The translations under genes were made by a program, and so were the position numbers. A DNA stretch of 64,000 nt from assembly GCF_900177725.1 (NCBI RefSeq), contig NZ_FXAT01000005.1, positions 310,001-374,000 of the forward strand, read 5' to 3'. This DNA is from Paraburkholderia susongensis. Lineage in GTDB: Bacteria; Pseudomonadota; Gammaproteobacteria; Burkholderiales; Burkholderiaceae. How positions within the stretch are numbered: the stretch's first letter is position 1; the number at the start of each line of letters is the position of its first letter. Shown here piece by piece: positions 36,953 to 45,193 of the stretch. Below the pieces are notes generated by a model. That model searched no databases. It was not told where the DNA came from and saw only the letters and a program-made list of their open reading frames with translations.

Positions 36953-37600
36953 ATGAAACAGCAACTCACCATCGATTTCGTCTCCGATATCGCCTGCCCG
37001 TGGTGCGCGATCGGCCTGTCGTCGCTTCAGCTTGCGCTCGCGCGTCTTCACGATAGCGTCGACGCGCAGATCGTCGTGCATCCGTTCGAGCTGAATCCGG
37101 AGATGGGACCGGACGGCGAGGACATCGTCGATTATCTCGGCAAGAAATACGGGCGCACGCCCGCGCAGATCGCCGAGACGCAGGCGATGATCCGCGAACG
37201 CGGCGCGAGCGTCGGCTTCAATTTCGGTCCACGCACGCGCACCTACAACACGTTCGACGCGCACCGCCTGCTGCATTGGGCCGGTATCAAGGGCGAGCAG
37301 TTGCCGCTCAAGCTCGCGCTGCTGCGCGCCTATCATGCCGACGGCAAGAACCCGAGCAATCATGACGTGCTGATCGAAGCGGCGCAGTCCGTGGGGCTCG
37401 ATGCCGACGAAGCGCGCGAGGTTCTGACCAGCGGCGCTTATGCCGATGAGGTTCGGGAAGCGGAAAAGAACAATCAGCAGATGGGTATTCAATCGGTGCC
37501 GTCCATTATCTTCAACCATCGATATCTGATAACGGGCGGGCAGCCGGTGGAGCAATTCGTGCAGGCGATCGAGGAAATTGTCGCGAAGGGGGTGGCGTAG
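36953..37600 (+). CDS. DsbA-family oxidoreductase, FrnE-like
   Basis: 215 aa from the ATG encoding MKQQLTIDFV, with AAGGACAG before it; longer upstream reading has no family similarity. The thioredoxin-fold active site is C15-P-W-C18, the helical insertion holds the FrnE-type patterns ELNPEM, FDAHRLLHWAG and NPSNHDVL, and the cis-Pro segment is QSVPSIIFN near residues 180-188. No signal peptide is present, so it is a cytoplasmic thiol-disulfide or isomerase-type enzyme. The partner protein is unknown. Confidence 0.93.
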   Translation: MKQQLTIDFVSDIACPWCAIGLSSLQLALARLHDSVDAQIVVHPFELNPEMGPDGEDIVDYLGKKYGRTPAQIAETQAMIRERGASVGFNFGPRTRTYNTFDAHRLLHWAGIKGEQLPLKLALLRAYHADGKNPSNHDVLIEAAQSVGLDADEAREVLTSGAYADEVREAEKNNQQMGIQSVPSIIFNHRYLITGGQPVEQFVQAIEEIVAKGVA

Positions 37601-37642
37601 TTTTGGCTTGAGGTGGCGCGGCATTCACGTTTTTCAGAGCAT

Positions 37643-39037
37643 CTAGCGGTGGAGCTCACCGGACACGCCCTCGCCAACCTCACCGGCCTGCATCGACGCA
37701 AACCACCAGGCCATTCCGGCCGCAAACGACAACGCACCCGCAAGCAACAACCCGCTGCGCATGCCATCGACGATCGAATGCCTCATTGCGATCATGCTCC
37801 CCGAAACAGTGACGCCAAGTACCGCCCCCGTTTGACGCGCGGCGTTGAGCACCCCCGCCGCAATACCGGAGCGGACACTCTCGACCGATGCCATTAGCGT
37901 CGTCGTGGCGACAGGCGTAATCAGGCTTGCAGCAAGACCAATGGCAGGCAATGCGAAAGCGAACGGCACAGCGGAGAAGCGGGAGACGATCGCCCACAAT
38001 CCGGCAAAACCGAGCGCAGCGAGCACGCACGCAGCACCGACAAGACTTCTCGGCCCCAACCAGGTCACCGCGCGTTTCGACAGAAAGCTGCCGATTGGCA
38101 CGACGATGGTCAACGGCAGGAAGGCGAGCCCCGTACGCATCGGCGAGTAGCCAAGCTGATGCTGAAAATACAGACTAAGGTCGAACATCAGGCCGTAGAA
38201 CGTAAACGCCGAAACCATGGAAACGAGAATCGCGCAGGAAAAGCCGGAATGGCGGAAAAGACCGAAAGGCAACATCGGCTGCGCACGCTTCGTTTCGATC
38301 GCAACGAACACGCAGCCCGCAACCAGCGTTGCCGCGCAGCCGGCGGCAATGGGTGGCGCAAACCATCCGTATGCGGGCAATCCGATCACCGTGATATTGA
38401 GCAGCGCGAGGGTCGCGATTGCCGCGATCTGGCCGGCGATATCGAAGCCTGGCGCGGCCGCACTCCGCGCCCCCGCCTGTATCTCCACCCTGCGCGCCAA
38501 CACGATGCCGATCAGACATACAGGAACATTCAGCAGAAAAATGCTGCGCCAGCCTGCAAGCCCGATCAGCACGCCGCCGATCAGCGGTCCCGCCGCCATC
38601 GCGAGGCCCCCGAGGCCGGCCCACACGCCGAACGCGGCCGCGCGCTCTTGAGGGTGCGGGCACGCGCGATTGATGAGCGCGAGCGAAGCAGGAACCAGCA
38701 GCGCCGCCCCGACGCCCTGCAAAACGCGCGCGCCGATCAGCGCCGCGAGACTGGACGCCGCGCCGCAAAGCGCCGACGCACCGGTGAAGACCGCGAGACC
38801 GGCGATATACACGTTGCGCGCACCGAGCCGGTCGCCCAGCGTACCGCCCGATAGCAGCAGACTCGCGAAGGTCAGCGTATAAGCATTCACCACCCATTGC
38901 AGACCGCTCATGCCGCCCGCGAGACTCATCGATATCGGTCCCAACGCGACGTTGACGATCGATGTATCGAGGATTACGACGACATAGCTGAGACTCGTTG
39001 CGAGCAGTACGGACCGTTGCTGTATTCGATCGTTCAT
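37643..39037 (-). CDS. DHA2-type MFS drug efflux transporter (EmrB/QacA-like)
   Basis: 464 aa with about 14 hydrophobic segments. The first helix has the DHA2 signature LDTSIVNVALGPI; LQWVVNAYTL and GGTLGDRLGARN follow. ARVLQGVGAALLVPASLALI forms helix 4-5. It would export toxic organic compounds in exchange for protons. It is divergent from the ArsR-like regulator at 39172 with an inverted repeat between them, the usual arrangement for a ligand-controlled efflux gene. Confidence 0.93.
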   Translation of the reverse strand: MNDRIQQRSVLLATSLSYVVVILDTSIVNVALGPISMSLAGGMSGLQWVVNAYTLTFASLLLSGGTLGDRLGARNVYIAGLAVFTGASALCGAASSLAALIGARVLQGVGAALLVPASLALINRACPHPQERAAAFGVWAGLGGLAMAAGPLIGGVLIGLAGWRSIFLLNVPVCLIGIVLARRVEIQAGARSAAAPGFDIAGQIAAIATLALLNITVIGLPAYGWFAPPIAAGCAATLVAGCVFVAIETKRAQPMLPFGLFRHSGFSCAILVSMVSAFTFYGLMFDLSLYFQHQLGYSPMRTGLAFLPLTIVVPIGSFLSKRAVTWLGPRSLVGAACVLAALGFAGLWAIVSRFSAVPFAFALPAIGLAASLITPVATTTLMASVESVRSGIAAGVLNAARQTGAVLGVTVSGSMIAMRHSIVDGMRSGLLLAGALSFAAGMAWWFASMQAGEVGEGVSGELHR

Positions 39038-39101
39038 CAGGCGATTCCCCGGACATGGTGGCTGGTATCGCTTCAGTATCCGGGATCGCGAATTCGTGAT
39101 G

Positions 39102-39119
39102 CTTCGATACGCGTCGAAG
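39102..39119. promoter_or_regulatory. Inverted repeat between efflux gene and ArsR-type regulator
   Basis: CTTCGA (39102-39107) and TCGAAG (39114-39119) around TACGCG. It lies 65 bp before the efflux gene and 53 bp before the regulator, a good position for a shared operator bound by the ArsR-type protein. Confidence 0.55.
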
Positions 39120-39171
39120 TATGCGGCTGCGAGATTCGGCTACGCTGTCGATAAATGCCCAGGAGACGGAC

Positions 39172-39912
39172 ATGGACGTTCAACCGAAAGTCGCCGCGAC
39201 GGCGTTCCTGATCGCCGACGCGGCCCGCGCGGCAATGCTGATGGCTCTCGCCGATGGACGCGCGCTGCCCGCCGGCGAGCTAGCCTACGCGGCCGGCGTG
39301 ACGGCGCAGACGGCGAGCAGCCACCTCGCCAAGTTGCTGGACGGCGGCCTCCTCACGGTCGAAAAGGAGGGGCGTCACCGTTACTACAGGCTTGCGGATG
39401 CGCAGGTCGCATCGCTACTCGAGAACCTCGCCGCAATCAGTGCAAGAGCGCCGGTGCGCCGAAAACCGTATGGGCGCGACGCGCGGCAATTGCGTTTCGC
39501 GCGATGCTGTTACGACCATCTTGCCGGGCAGGTCGGCGTGACGATCACACAGCAGTTGATGCAACGCGATCTTCTCGCGGCCGGCGAAGACAAACGCTTC
39601 GAAGTGACGCGAGCCGGCGCGCAGTGGTTCAGCGAACTGGGCATCGACGTGGCGACACTGCGGCCGGGCAAGCATGGAGTCGCCCGGCAATGCCTCGACT
39701 GGACGGAGCGGCAGCACCATCTCGCCGGCCCGCTCGGCGTCAGGTTCATGTCGACGCTGTGCGAGAACGGCTGGTTGCGGCGCGCGCCTTCATCAAGGGT
39801 TGTGCAGGTAACGCCGCTCGGTTGGGCGGCGCTGTATGAAAAGTTGGGCGTGACGGCGGATGGCTTGAGCGGCGGCAGCGACGGCCGCGACGGCGAAGGT
39901 ACAGGCCGGTGA
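39172..39912 (+). CDS. ArsR-family (HTH_20-like) transcriptional regulator with a long C-terminal region
   Basis: 246 aa from the ATG encoding MDVQPKVAATAF, preceded by AGGAGACGGAC. The winged HTH is in the first 90 residues: DAARAAMLMALADGRALPAGELAYAAG is the family's opening helix pair (spread over about 16-42), then QTASSHLAKLLDGGLL and EGRHRYYRL. The remaining 150 residues have Cys/His-containing segments (FARCCYDHLAGQVG, ARQCLDWTERQHHLAG) seen in longer ArsR proteins of proteobacteria. It probably represses the divergent DHA2 efflux gene. Confidence 0.88.
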   Translation: MDVQPKVAATAFLIADAARAAMLMALADGRALPAGELAYAAGVTAQTASSHLAKLLDGGLLTVEKEGRHRYYRLADAQVASLLENLAAISARAPVRRKPYGRDARQLRFARCCYDHLAGQVGVTITQQLMQRDLLAAGEDKRFEVTRAGAQWFSELGIDVATLRPGKHGVARQCLDWTERQHHLAGPLGVRFMSTLCENGWLRRAPSSRVVQVTPLGWAALYEKLGVTADGLSGGSDGRDGEGTGR

Positions 39913-39958
39913 TCTGGCGGGGAAATAGCGCCGCTGCGCCGCATGCCCTCGCTTACGC

Positions 39959-40279
39959 TTACAGATAGCTGCAAACGTAGTCGAGCGTCTCAAGCACGTC
40001 GATATCGAAACGGCTCTTGCCCGGCACCGAGAACGACTCGCCCGCGCCGTAGGTCTTCCATTCGTTGCTGCCATCGAGGCGAATGCGGCACTTGCCCGCC
40101 TGCACTTCCATGAGTTCCGGCGCGTCGGTGCCGAAGTTGAGCGTGCCGGGCAGGATCACGCCGAGCGTCTTGCGCGTGCCATCGGCGAAAAGAACGGTGT
40201 GCGACACGCACTTGCCGTCGAAATAGACGTTGGCTCGTTTGACAACAGAAACCTGATCGAATTGCGTTGCAGCCGTCAT
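39959..40279 (-). CDS. ppnP: Pyrimidine/purine nucleoside phosphorylase
   Basis: 106 aa from the ATG encoding MTAATQFDQV, with GAGGAAG upstream. Recognised as the DUF1255/PpnP family by ANVYFDGKCVSHTV, GVILPGTLNFGTDAPE and GESFSVPGKSRFDI; the last is the cupin-like core. PpnP phosphorolyses many nucleosides to free base and ribose-1-phosphate. The length is typical (E. coli PpnP is 94 aa). It stands alone downstream of the dioxygenase genes. Confidence 0.93.
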   Translation of the reverse strand: MTAATQFDQVSVVKRANVYFDGKCVSHTVLFADGTRKTLGVILPGTLNFGTDAPELMEVQAGKCRIRLDGSNEWKTYGAGESFSVPGKSRFDIDVLETLDYVCSYL

Positions 40280-40454
40280 GGCGGTCTTCCTCGGGGTCAT
40301 CGTGAATGAATGCGTGGACGTCCGGCCGACACAGCGAACTGCGCACGAACTGAATCTGCGCAGCCCGCCCGCGCGGCATGCAGGTCCGGGCGCGAGGCCG
40401 CCATCATACAGGCTCGGGCAAGGTTCGCGCCGCCGGCCGGCAGCCATGCCGCTT

Positions 40455-40814
40455 TCAAACCGCCTCTGGCACCTGGCGCGTCTTCAGGAACGCTTCGAGC
40501 GTTTCACCACGCATGCTCGCGTACATACCGAGGTTGGTGATCTTCACGACACGTGCAAACTTTTCGAGCACGAAAAAACAGACGCCATAGCGAATCAGTC
40601 CAATCCAGTCCGTGTTATCGACCAGCGCGCGCTCCTGCGGCGTAAGTCCCGCGGCATCGTAGGCGGCAGTACGGTTTTCGAGCCACAGCGCGCGCGCCGG
40701 CGCTTCGCGCATCTGCCAGAAGAAGCGGTTCAGACGCATCGCCTTGATGCTCTGGCGAATATCGAACGGATACGTGCCGGTCAGTTCCTCGACACCGATC
40801 AGTTGCGGATTCAT
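40455..40814 (-). CDS. ligA: LigA-type small subunit of an extradiol dioxygenase (protocatechuate 4,5-dioxygenase-like)
   Basis: 119 aa. It has the all-helical LigA pattern: YPFDIRQSIKAMRLNRFFWQ, LTPQERALVDNTDWIGLIRYG and the C-terminal segment ARVVKITNLGMYASMRGET (quoted in parts). Its start overlaps the stop of the large-subunit gene by 4 bases (ATGA), so the subunits are translationally coupled. The small subunit caps the active site of LigB. Gallate, methylgallate or related substrates are possible alternatives to protocatechuate. Confidence 0.88.
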   Translation of the reverse strand: MNPQLIGVEELTGTYPFDIRQSIKAMRLNRFFWQMREAPARALWLENRTAAYDAAGLTPQERALVDNTDWIGLIRYGVCFFVLEKFARVVKITNLGMYASMRGETLEAFLKTRQVPEAV

Positions 40815-41656
40815 TGCGCCACCTCGTCCTCGTAAATCGTCACGGCCATCGCGGTGCTGGTTGCGAGATAGTAGTTGCGATGCAGTTCGCGGACCTTCGA
40901 GCCGAGCGCGCCGCGCATCGCGAGCCACATGATCGTCTCGACGCTTTCCGCGCCGCCGAGGCGCACGTAGTCGACGTGCTTCATCGCGGCAAGACGCTCG
41001 GGGTCGTTGACGATCAGATCGAGGAACTCCATGTCCCATTCTGTGTTGTTAAAGCCGCTGCGCTCGCCGTGCACCTGGTGAGACAGCCCGCCCGTGCCGA
41101 CCACCACGACCTTGAGATCCTGCTCGAACGATTCGATTGCGCGACGCAGCGCCTGACCGAGCCGGTAGCAACGATTCGCGGTAGGCAGCGGATATTGCAA
41201 CACGTTCACTTCGAACGGCACGAGCGAAAGCGGCCAGCCGTCTTGATGCGGCAACATCAGCGAAAGCGGCGAGTTGCAGCCGTGATCGAGCGGGCGATCC
41301 TGGAAGACCGTCAGATCGAATTCGTCCGCCACCAGTTGCTCGGCGATATGAATCGCGAGATCGGGATGACCGGCGATGTCCGGCAGCGGACGCTTGCCCG
41401 CGCCTTCATCGGCGAATTCATGATTGGCCGACACGCCGAGCGCGAACGTCGGATAGCAGTCGAAGAAGAAACTGTTCGCGTGATCGTTGTAGAACATCAC
41501 CATCACGTCGGGCTTGCGCTCCTCGAGCCATTGCGCCACCGGCTCATAGCCTTTGAAGAGCGGCGCCCATGCGGGTTCGTTCTGCTTGCCCTTGTCGTAC
41601 GCCAACCCGATAGTGGGTACATGCGACGTGCCGATACCGCCAATGATTCTTGCCAT
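40811..41656 (-). CDS. ligB: LigB-type catalytic subunit of an extradiol dioxygenase (protocatechuate 4,5-dioxygenase-like)
   Basis: 281 aa. Fe(II) ligands expected from the Sphingobium enzyme are visible: His12 (GTSHVP), His59 (YNDHANSFF) and a Glu near 237-240 (GAESVETIMW). A catalytic His is in LSHQVHG (193-196). The enzyme would open an aromatic ring between carbons 4 and 5 of protocatechuate or a close analogue such as gallate. The rest of the 4,5-cleavage pathway (LigC, LigI, LigJ, LigK) is not in this window. It is divergent from a GntR-LysR regulator operon across about 390 bp. Confidence 0.9.
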   Translation of the reverse strand: MARIIGGIGTSHVPTIGLAYDKGKQNEPAWAPLFKGYEPVAQWLEERKPDVMVMFYNDHANSFFFDCYPTFALGVSANHEFADEGAGKRPLPDIAGHPDLAIHIAEQLVADEFDLTVFQDRPLDHGCNSPLSLMLPHQDGWPLSLVPFEVNVLQYPLPTANRCYRLGQALRRAIESFEQDLKVVVVGTGGLSHQVHGERSGFNNTEWDMEFLDLIVNDPERLAAMKHVDYVRLGGAESVETIMWLAMRGALGSKVRELHRNYYLATSTAMAVTIYEDEVAQ

Positions 41657-42046
41657 ACTCGCCCTCTTGCGTCACTTGATGCTGCGTGCCAATCGGATAG
41701 GCCGTCGCTGTCATCGTCATAGCCAGCGCGGCCATCTTGGGATACAAAGATAGGAATTGTGCCGTCATACAGGAAGTACGGGTAAACCTCAGTTAGCGGT
41801 AGGCTAACGGGTCGAAACCGCCTAACCATGCGCCGTGCAAGCCGGAAAGCATCGCTGCAAGCCGCGCGGCGCATGGCTTCGTCGGTATCCCAAGGCCGCA
41901 CGGTGAGCCTCGCGCCGTATCTTCATGAGGCAACGCGCGATAAACAAAACAGATGGCCCGGAAAACAACTCGCAAGCTGCTTTGAATGCGTGGTAACGCG
42001 CTGCGCGCGTGGCTATACTTCGGTGCTTCTGACGAACTGGAAAACC
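41657..42046. other. Divergent promoter region between ligB and the GntR gene
   Basis: 390 bases without a supported gene. It holds a LysR-type inverted repeat at 41792-41808 and a possible -10 hexamer TATACT at 42014-42019 before the GntR gene. Short frames here have no coding signature. Confidence 0.6.
41792..41808. promoter_or_regulatory. LysR-type inverted repeat upstream of ligB
   Basis: GTTAGC (41792-41797), five bases, GCTAAC (41803-41808): a perfect 17-bp palindrome of T-N11-A type, 136 bp upstream of the ligB start. The LysR at 42745-44052 is the likely reader. Confidence 0.55.
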
Positions 42047-42748
42047 ATGAACGAGACGACCCAGCAAGCGATTGTCCAGACGTTGCGCGAGAGGATTCTC
42101 TCGGGCGAGTTGTCGCCCGGTCAGCGTCTCGTGGAAGCGCACATTGCGCAATGGCTCGGCGTATCGCGCACGCCGCTGCGCTATGCGTTGAGCGTGTTGT
42201 CGTCGGAAGGTCTGCTGGACCGTTCGGGATCGCGCGGTTACGTGGTGCGCCGTTTCAGCGTGCGGGACGTGCTCGATGCAATCGACGTACGCGGTGTGCT
42301 CGAAGGACTCGCTGCGCGCTCGGTCGCCGAAAGCGGCGTCAGCCCGGCTTTAGCCGCGGCCCTCGATGACTGCCTGCGCGAGGGCGATGACATCTTCGAT
42401 CAAAAACGCCTGAAACAAGGGGACGACGTGCGTTACGCGCAGATGAACGGCCGCTTTCACGCGCTCATTGTCGACGCGGCGCAGAACCAGGCGGTGACGG
42501 CCGCGTTGAGTCTGAACGACAAGATCCCGTTCGTGTCGCCGTTCACGATCGCTTTCGACGAATCCGCGCGCGAGCGCCAGTTCATGATGCTGATGTACGC
42601 GCATCGCCAGCATCATGCGATTGTCGATGCGCTGAAAAAAGGCGAAGGCGCGCGCGTCGATGCACTGATGAAAGAGCACACGCACATTTCGAAGGAAAGC
42701 CTGAACCTCTCGCTGCCGGCATTGCATCTGATCGCAGGCGCAGCATGA
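42047..42748 (+). CDS. GntR-family regulator (FCD domain)
   Basis: 233 aa from the ATG encoding MNETTQQAIVQTLRERI; the frame continues upstream to 41828 without family similarity. The winged HTH (about 5-70) has SPGQRLVEAHIAQWLGVSRTP and SEGLLDRSGSRGYVV. The FCD helical domain has RYAQMNGRFHALIVDAA. It is divergent from ligBA and overlaps the LysR gene by 4 bases, so two regulators from different families are made from one message, presumably both acting on the ring-cleavage genes. Confidence 0.9.
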   Translation: MNETTQQAIVQTLRERILSGELSPGQRLVEAHIAQWLGVSRTPLRYALSVLSSEGLLDRSGSRGYVVRRFSVRDVLDAIDVRGVLEGLAARSVAESGVSPALAAALDDCLREGDDIFDQKRLKQGDDVRYAQMNGRFHALIVDAAQNQAVTAALSLNDKIPFVSPFTIAFDESARERQFMMLMYAHRQHHAIVDALKKGEGARVDALMKEHTHISKESLNLSLPALHLIAGAA

Positions 42749-44052
42749 CGAGCGATAACACCTCTGCGGAAAACAGCCCCGTGCCGGCCAAAGCGCCGCT
42801 GTCGATGAGCGGTAAAGACCTGCTCAATCTCGCGCAGTTGCGCGCGTTCAGGCTCGTTGCCGACATGGGCAGCGCAACGCGCGCGGCGGCCGCCCTGTTT
42901 CGTGCACAGTCGGCGGTCACGCGCTCGGTGCAGGAACTCGAGTCAGCGCTCGGCGAGCCGTTGTTCGATCGTGGTCCATCGGGCATGCTGCCGACACCGG
43001 TCGGCCGCGCGGTGCTGCACCGTTGCGAGCGCATCTTCGCGGAACTGGAAGAGCTTGCGCAATGGTGCGCCGCGCGTCAAACGCGCCGCCGGCCCGTCGC
43101 GGACGGCGCATTGCCCGCCTATCTGCTGAACACGCGGCGGCTGCAACTGTTCGCGGCGCTCGCGCGGCATCGGCACATGCCGAGTGCGGCGAAGACTTTT
43201 GGTATCAGTCAGCCCGCGGTGAGCACCGCGATCCGTGTGCTCGAAAGCGGCTCGGGCCTGAGTCTGTTTCATCGAAGCCCGCGCGGCATCCTGCTCACTA
43301 CGGAAGGCGAAACGTTTCTGTTGCACGTGCGCCGCGCGCTGAACGAATTACGGCACGTACCCGACGATATCGCCGCGTTGCACGGCAAGATTCAGGGCTC
43401 GGTGACGGTCGGTGCGCTGCCGCTCGGGCGCACGCTGATTCTGCCCAAGGCCATTGCGCGCATGACCTCGGAAAATCCAGGCGTGCGCGTCGTGACCGAC
43501 GAAAGCTCGTATGAAACGCTGGTGGCCGGCCTGCGCGCGGGCGACATCGACTTCATTCTCGGCGCACTGCGCGAGAACGACGCGACGAGCGGCCTGAAAA
43601 ACGAGCGGCTGATGTCGGAAGACATGGTGGTGCTCGTGCGACGCGATCATCCGCTCACGCGGGCGCGCAATCTGACCGTCATGGGCCTGCGCGACGCGCA
43701 GTGGATCTTGCCGCGCAGCAATGCGCCCGCACGTGCGCTGTTTGAAGCGCAATTCAGGCGAATGAAGGTGAAGCCGCCGCTACCGACGGTCGAGACCGCC
43801 GATCTTGCCGTGATTCGCGGCTTGCTGCTCGGCACCGACATGGCGGCGGCGCTGTCGGCGCAGCAATTGCACCACGAGATTCAGTCAGGGCAACTCGCCG
43901 TGCTCGACATACCCCTGCACAACACGCGGCGAGACATCGGGCTGACACTGCGCGCGGCGGGCACGCCATCACCGGCCGCGCGCGCGTTGATCGATGCGAT
44001 CCGCCTGTCGGTCGTCGATGTGACACGCAAGGTCAGCATTGGCACGAACTAG
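42745..44052 (+). CDS. LysR-family regulator with two tandem HTH domains
   Basis: 435 aa, about 130 more than a normal LysR. Two LysR-type winged HTH units are present: residues 29-88 (LAQLRAFRLVADMGSATRAA and TRSVQELESALGEPLFDRG) and residues 131-190 (RRLQLFAALARHRHMPSAAK, SQPAVSTAIRVLESGSG, LFHRSPRG). One effector domain follows (about 215-420, beginning GSVTVGALPLGRTLILP). The reading frame is continuous, with no sign of a frameshift or joined genes. Overlap with the GntR stop (ATGA) indicates coupled translation. Such a protein could bridge two operators or sites of different sequence. The region upstream of ligB has a LysR-type palindrome. Confidence 0.88.
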   Translation: MTSDNTSAENSPVPAKAPLSMSGKDLLNLAQLRAFRLVADMGSATRAAAALFRAQSAVTRSVQELESALGEPLFDRGPSGMLPTPVGRAVLHRCERIFAELEELAQWCAARQTRRRPVADGALPAYLLNTRRLQLFAALARHRHMPSAAKTFGISQPAVSTAIRVLESGSGLSLFHRSPRGILLTTEGETFLLHVRRALNELRHVPDDIAALHGKIQGSVTVGALPLGRTLILPKAIARMTSENPGVRVVTDESSYETLVAGLRAGDIDFILGALRENDATSGLKNERLMSEDMVVLVRRDHPLTRARNLTVMGLRDAQWILPRSNAPARALFEAQFRRMKVKPPLPTVETADLAVIRGLLLGTDMAAALSAQQLHHEIQSGQLAVLDIPLHNTRRDIGLTLRAAGTPSPAARALIDAIRLSVVDVTRKVSIGTN

Positions 44053-44057
44053 CGGTT

Positions 44058-44987
44058 CTATCCGGTTGATTCGCGGCTGGTTCGCGGTGAGTTCACTGAC
44101 CTATCCGGCTCGTTGTCCGGCAGCCCGTCGAAAAACTCACGCCAGTCGAACGGCATGGGCAGCGCCCCGTAATCGATACCGCCCGCCTCCATGGCATCCA
44201 CGACGCTGTCCTGCACACGCGCGGACGCGTCGCTCATGAACGGCGTAATACCCGCTTCCTGGAGCGTCTGCGAGACTTCGCGCATTTCCGCCGCGCGGCG
44301 CCGGCCATGCTCGGCGACACGGCTGACCAGATAGCCTGGCACGCCCGTGTCGCCGCGCATCTTGCCGAACGTCTCCGCCAACGATTCGAGCACGATCGAC
44401 TCCGCGTCGTAATGCCGCGCGGCGCGCAGGCATTCGACAGTCAGTGCCTCGATGCCCTTGATCATCACGCTACGGCACATCTTCGCCGCCGACGCGACGC
44501 CGATTTTCTCCGACACCGCGCGCGCGTTGAAGCCCAATGCGTTGAGCCACGGCGCGAGGCGCTCGGCGCTCGCGCCGCCGAGCAACATCGGCACAGCAAG
44601 GCCGTAGGGCGGCACGGGCGCCATCACGGCCGCTTCGACGTATTGCGCGCCCGCGCCTTCGATACTGGCTTGCGCATGTTGCTTGGTGCGCGGCGAAACC
44701 GAGTTGATGTCGAGATAGAACTGCTCCGGCCCGATGCAGCGCGCGGCCGCCTGCGCTACCTCGAAATCGGCTTCGGCCGTGACCGCCGATACGATGAGCT
44801 GCGCGCCGTCCATCGCGCCTTGCAGCGTCTCGGCGACGCGAACGCCGGCGGCATGCGCCTTCTCACACAACGCGTCGCGCCGCAGATCGAACATCGACAC
44901 CTGCACGCCCTGGGCGACCAGCGCTGCGCCGAGTATTCCGCCCGCCTCACCGAAACCGATGAATGCGATATGCCTGAGTTCGTTCAT
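44058..44987 (-). CDS. NAD(P)-dependent dehydrogenase, 6PGDH-like with DUF1932 C-terminus
   Basis: 309 aa. The Rossmann motif is GFGEAGGILGAALVAQG (11-27). NSVSPRTKQ is the substrate loop, and KMCRSVMIKGIEALTVEC (about 169-186) has the catalytic Lys of the beta-hydroxyacid dehydrogenase group. The C-terminal helical part fits DUF1932. It probably oxidises a hydroxy acid. It converges with the two-HTH LysR (5 bp apart), which links it loosely to the LigAB region. A tiny leader ORF ends in overlap with its start codon, suggesting translational coupling. The C-terminal 20 residues are polar. Confidence 0.87.
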   Translation of the reverse strand: MNELRHIAFIGFGEAGGILGAALVAQGVQVSMFDLRRDALCEKAHAAGVRVAETLQGAMDGAQLIVSAVTAEADFEVAQAAARCIGPEQFYLDINSVSPRTKQHAQASIEGAGAQYVEAAVMAPVPPYGLAVPMLLGGASAERLAPWLNALGFNARAVSEKIGVASAAKMCRSVMIKGIEALTVECLRAARHYDAESIVLESLAETFGKMRGDTGVPGYLVSRVAEHGRRRAAEMREVSQTLQEAGITPFMSDASARVQDSVVDAMEAGGIDYGALPMPFDWREFFDGLPDNEPDRSVNSPRTSRESTG

Positions 44988-45034
44988 AGCCGCGCCTCGC
45001 AGGTCAATGAACGAATGCGTGTCGTGCGTGACAT
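44984..45034 (-). CDS. Putative 16-codon leader ORF overlapping the DUF1932 dehydrogenase start
   Basis: Encodes MSRTTRIRSLTCEARL. A strong GGGAGG lies 8 bases before its ATG, and a second in-frame ATG-plus-GGGAGG copy lies one 14-bp unit upstream because of a tandem duplication. The stop TGA shares bases with the dehydrogenase ATG (ATGA). Four Arg and one Cys codon might make it respond to amino-acid or ribosome supply, or it may simply deliver ribosomes to the next gene. Too short to confirm from sequence. Confidence 0.4.
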   Translation of the reverse strand: MSRTTRIRSLTCEARL

Positions 45035-45062
45035 TGCGTTGCCTCCCATGCGTTGCCTCCCA
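45035..45062. repeat. Perfect 14-bp tandem duplication carrying a ribosome-binding site
   Basis: TGCGTTGCCTCCCA occurs twice with no change. On the minus strand each copy supplies GGGAGG upstream of the leader ORF. Confidence 0.75.
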
Positions 45063-45193
45063 TTTGCAGTTCAGGTTTCTGCTACGACATAACAGTACTT
45101 CATCCTGAACCTGCGAAGAAGCGCATCGACACGAACCGCCTCATCAGTTTCTCCGGCCAAGCGTGCCAGCTTCAACGTGAGCGGCATACGCCG

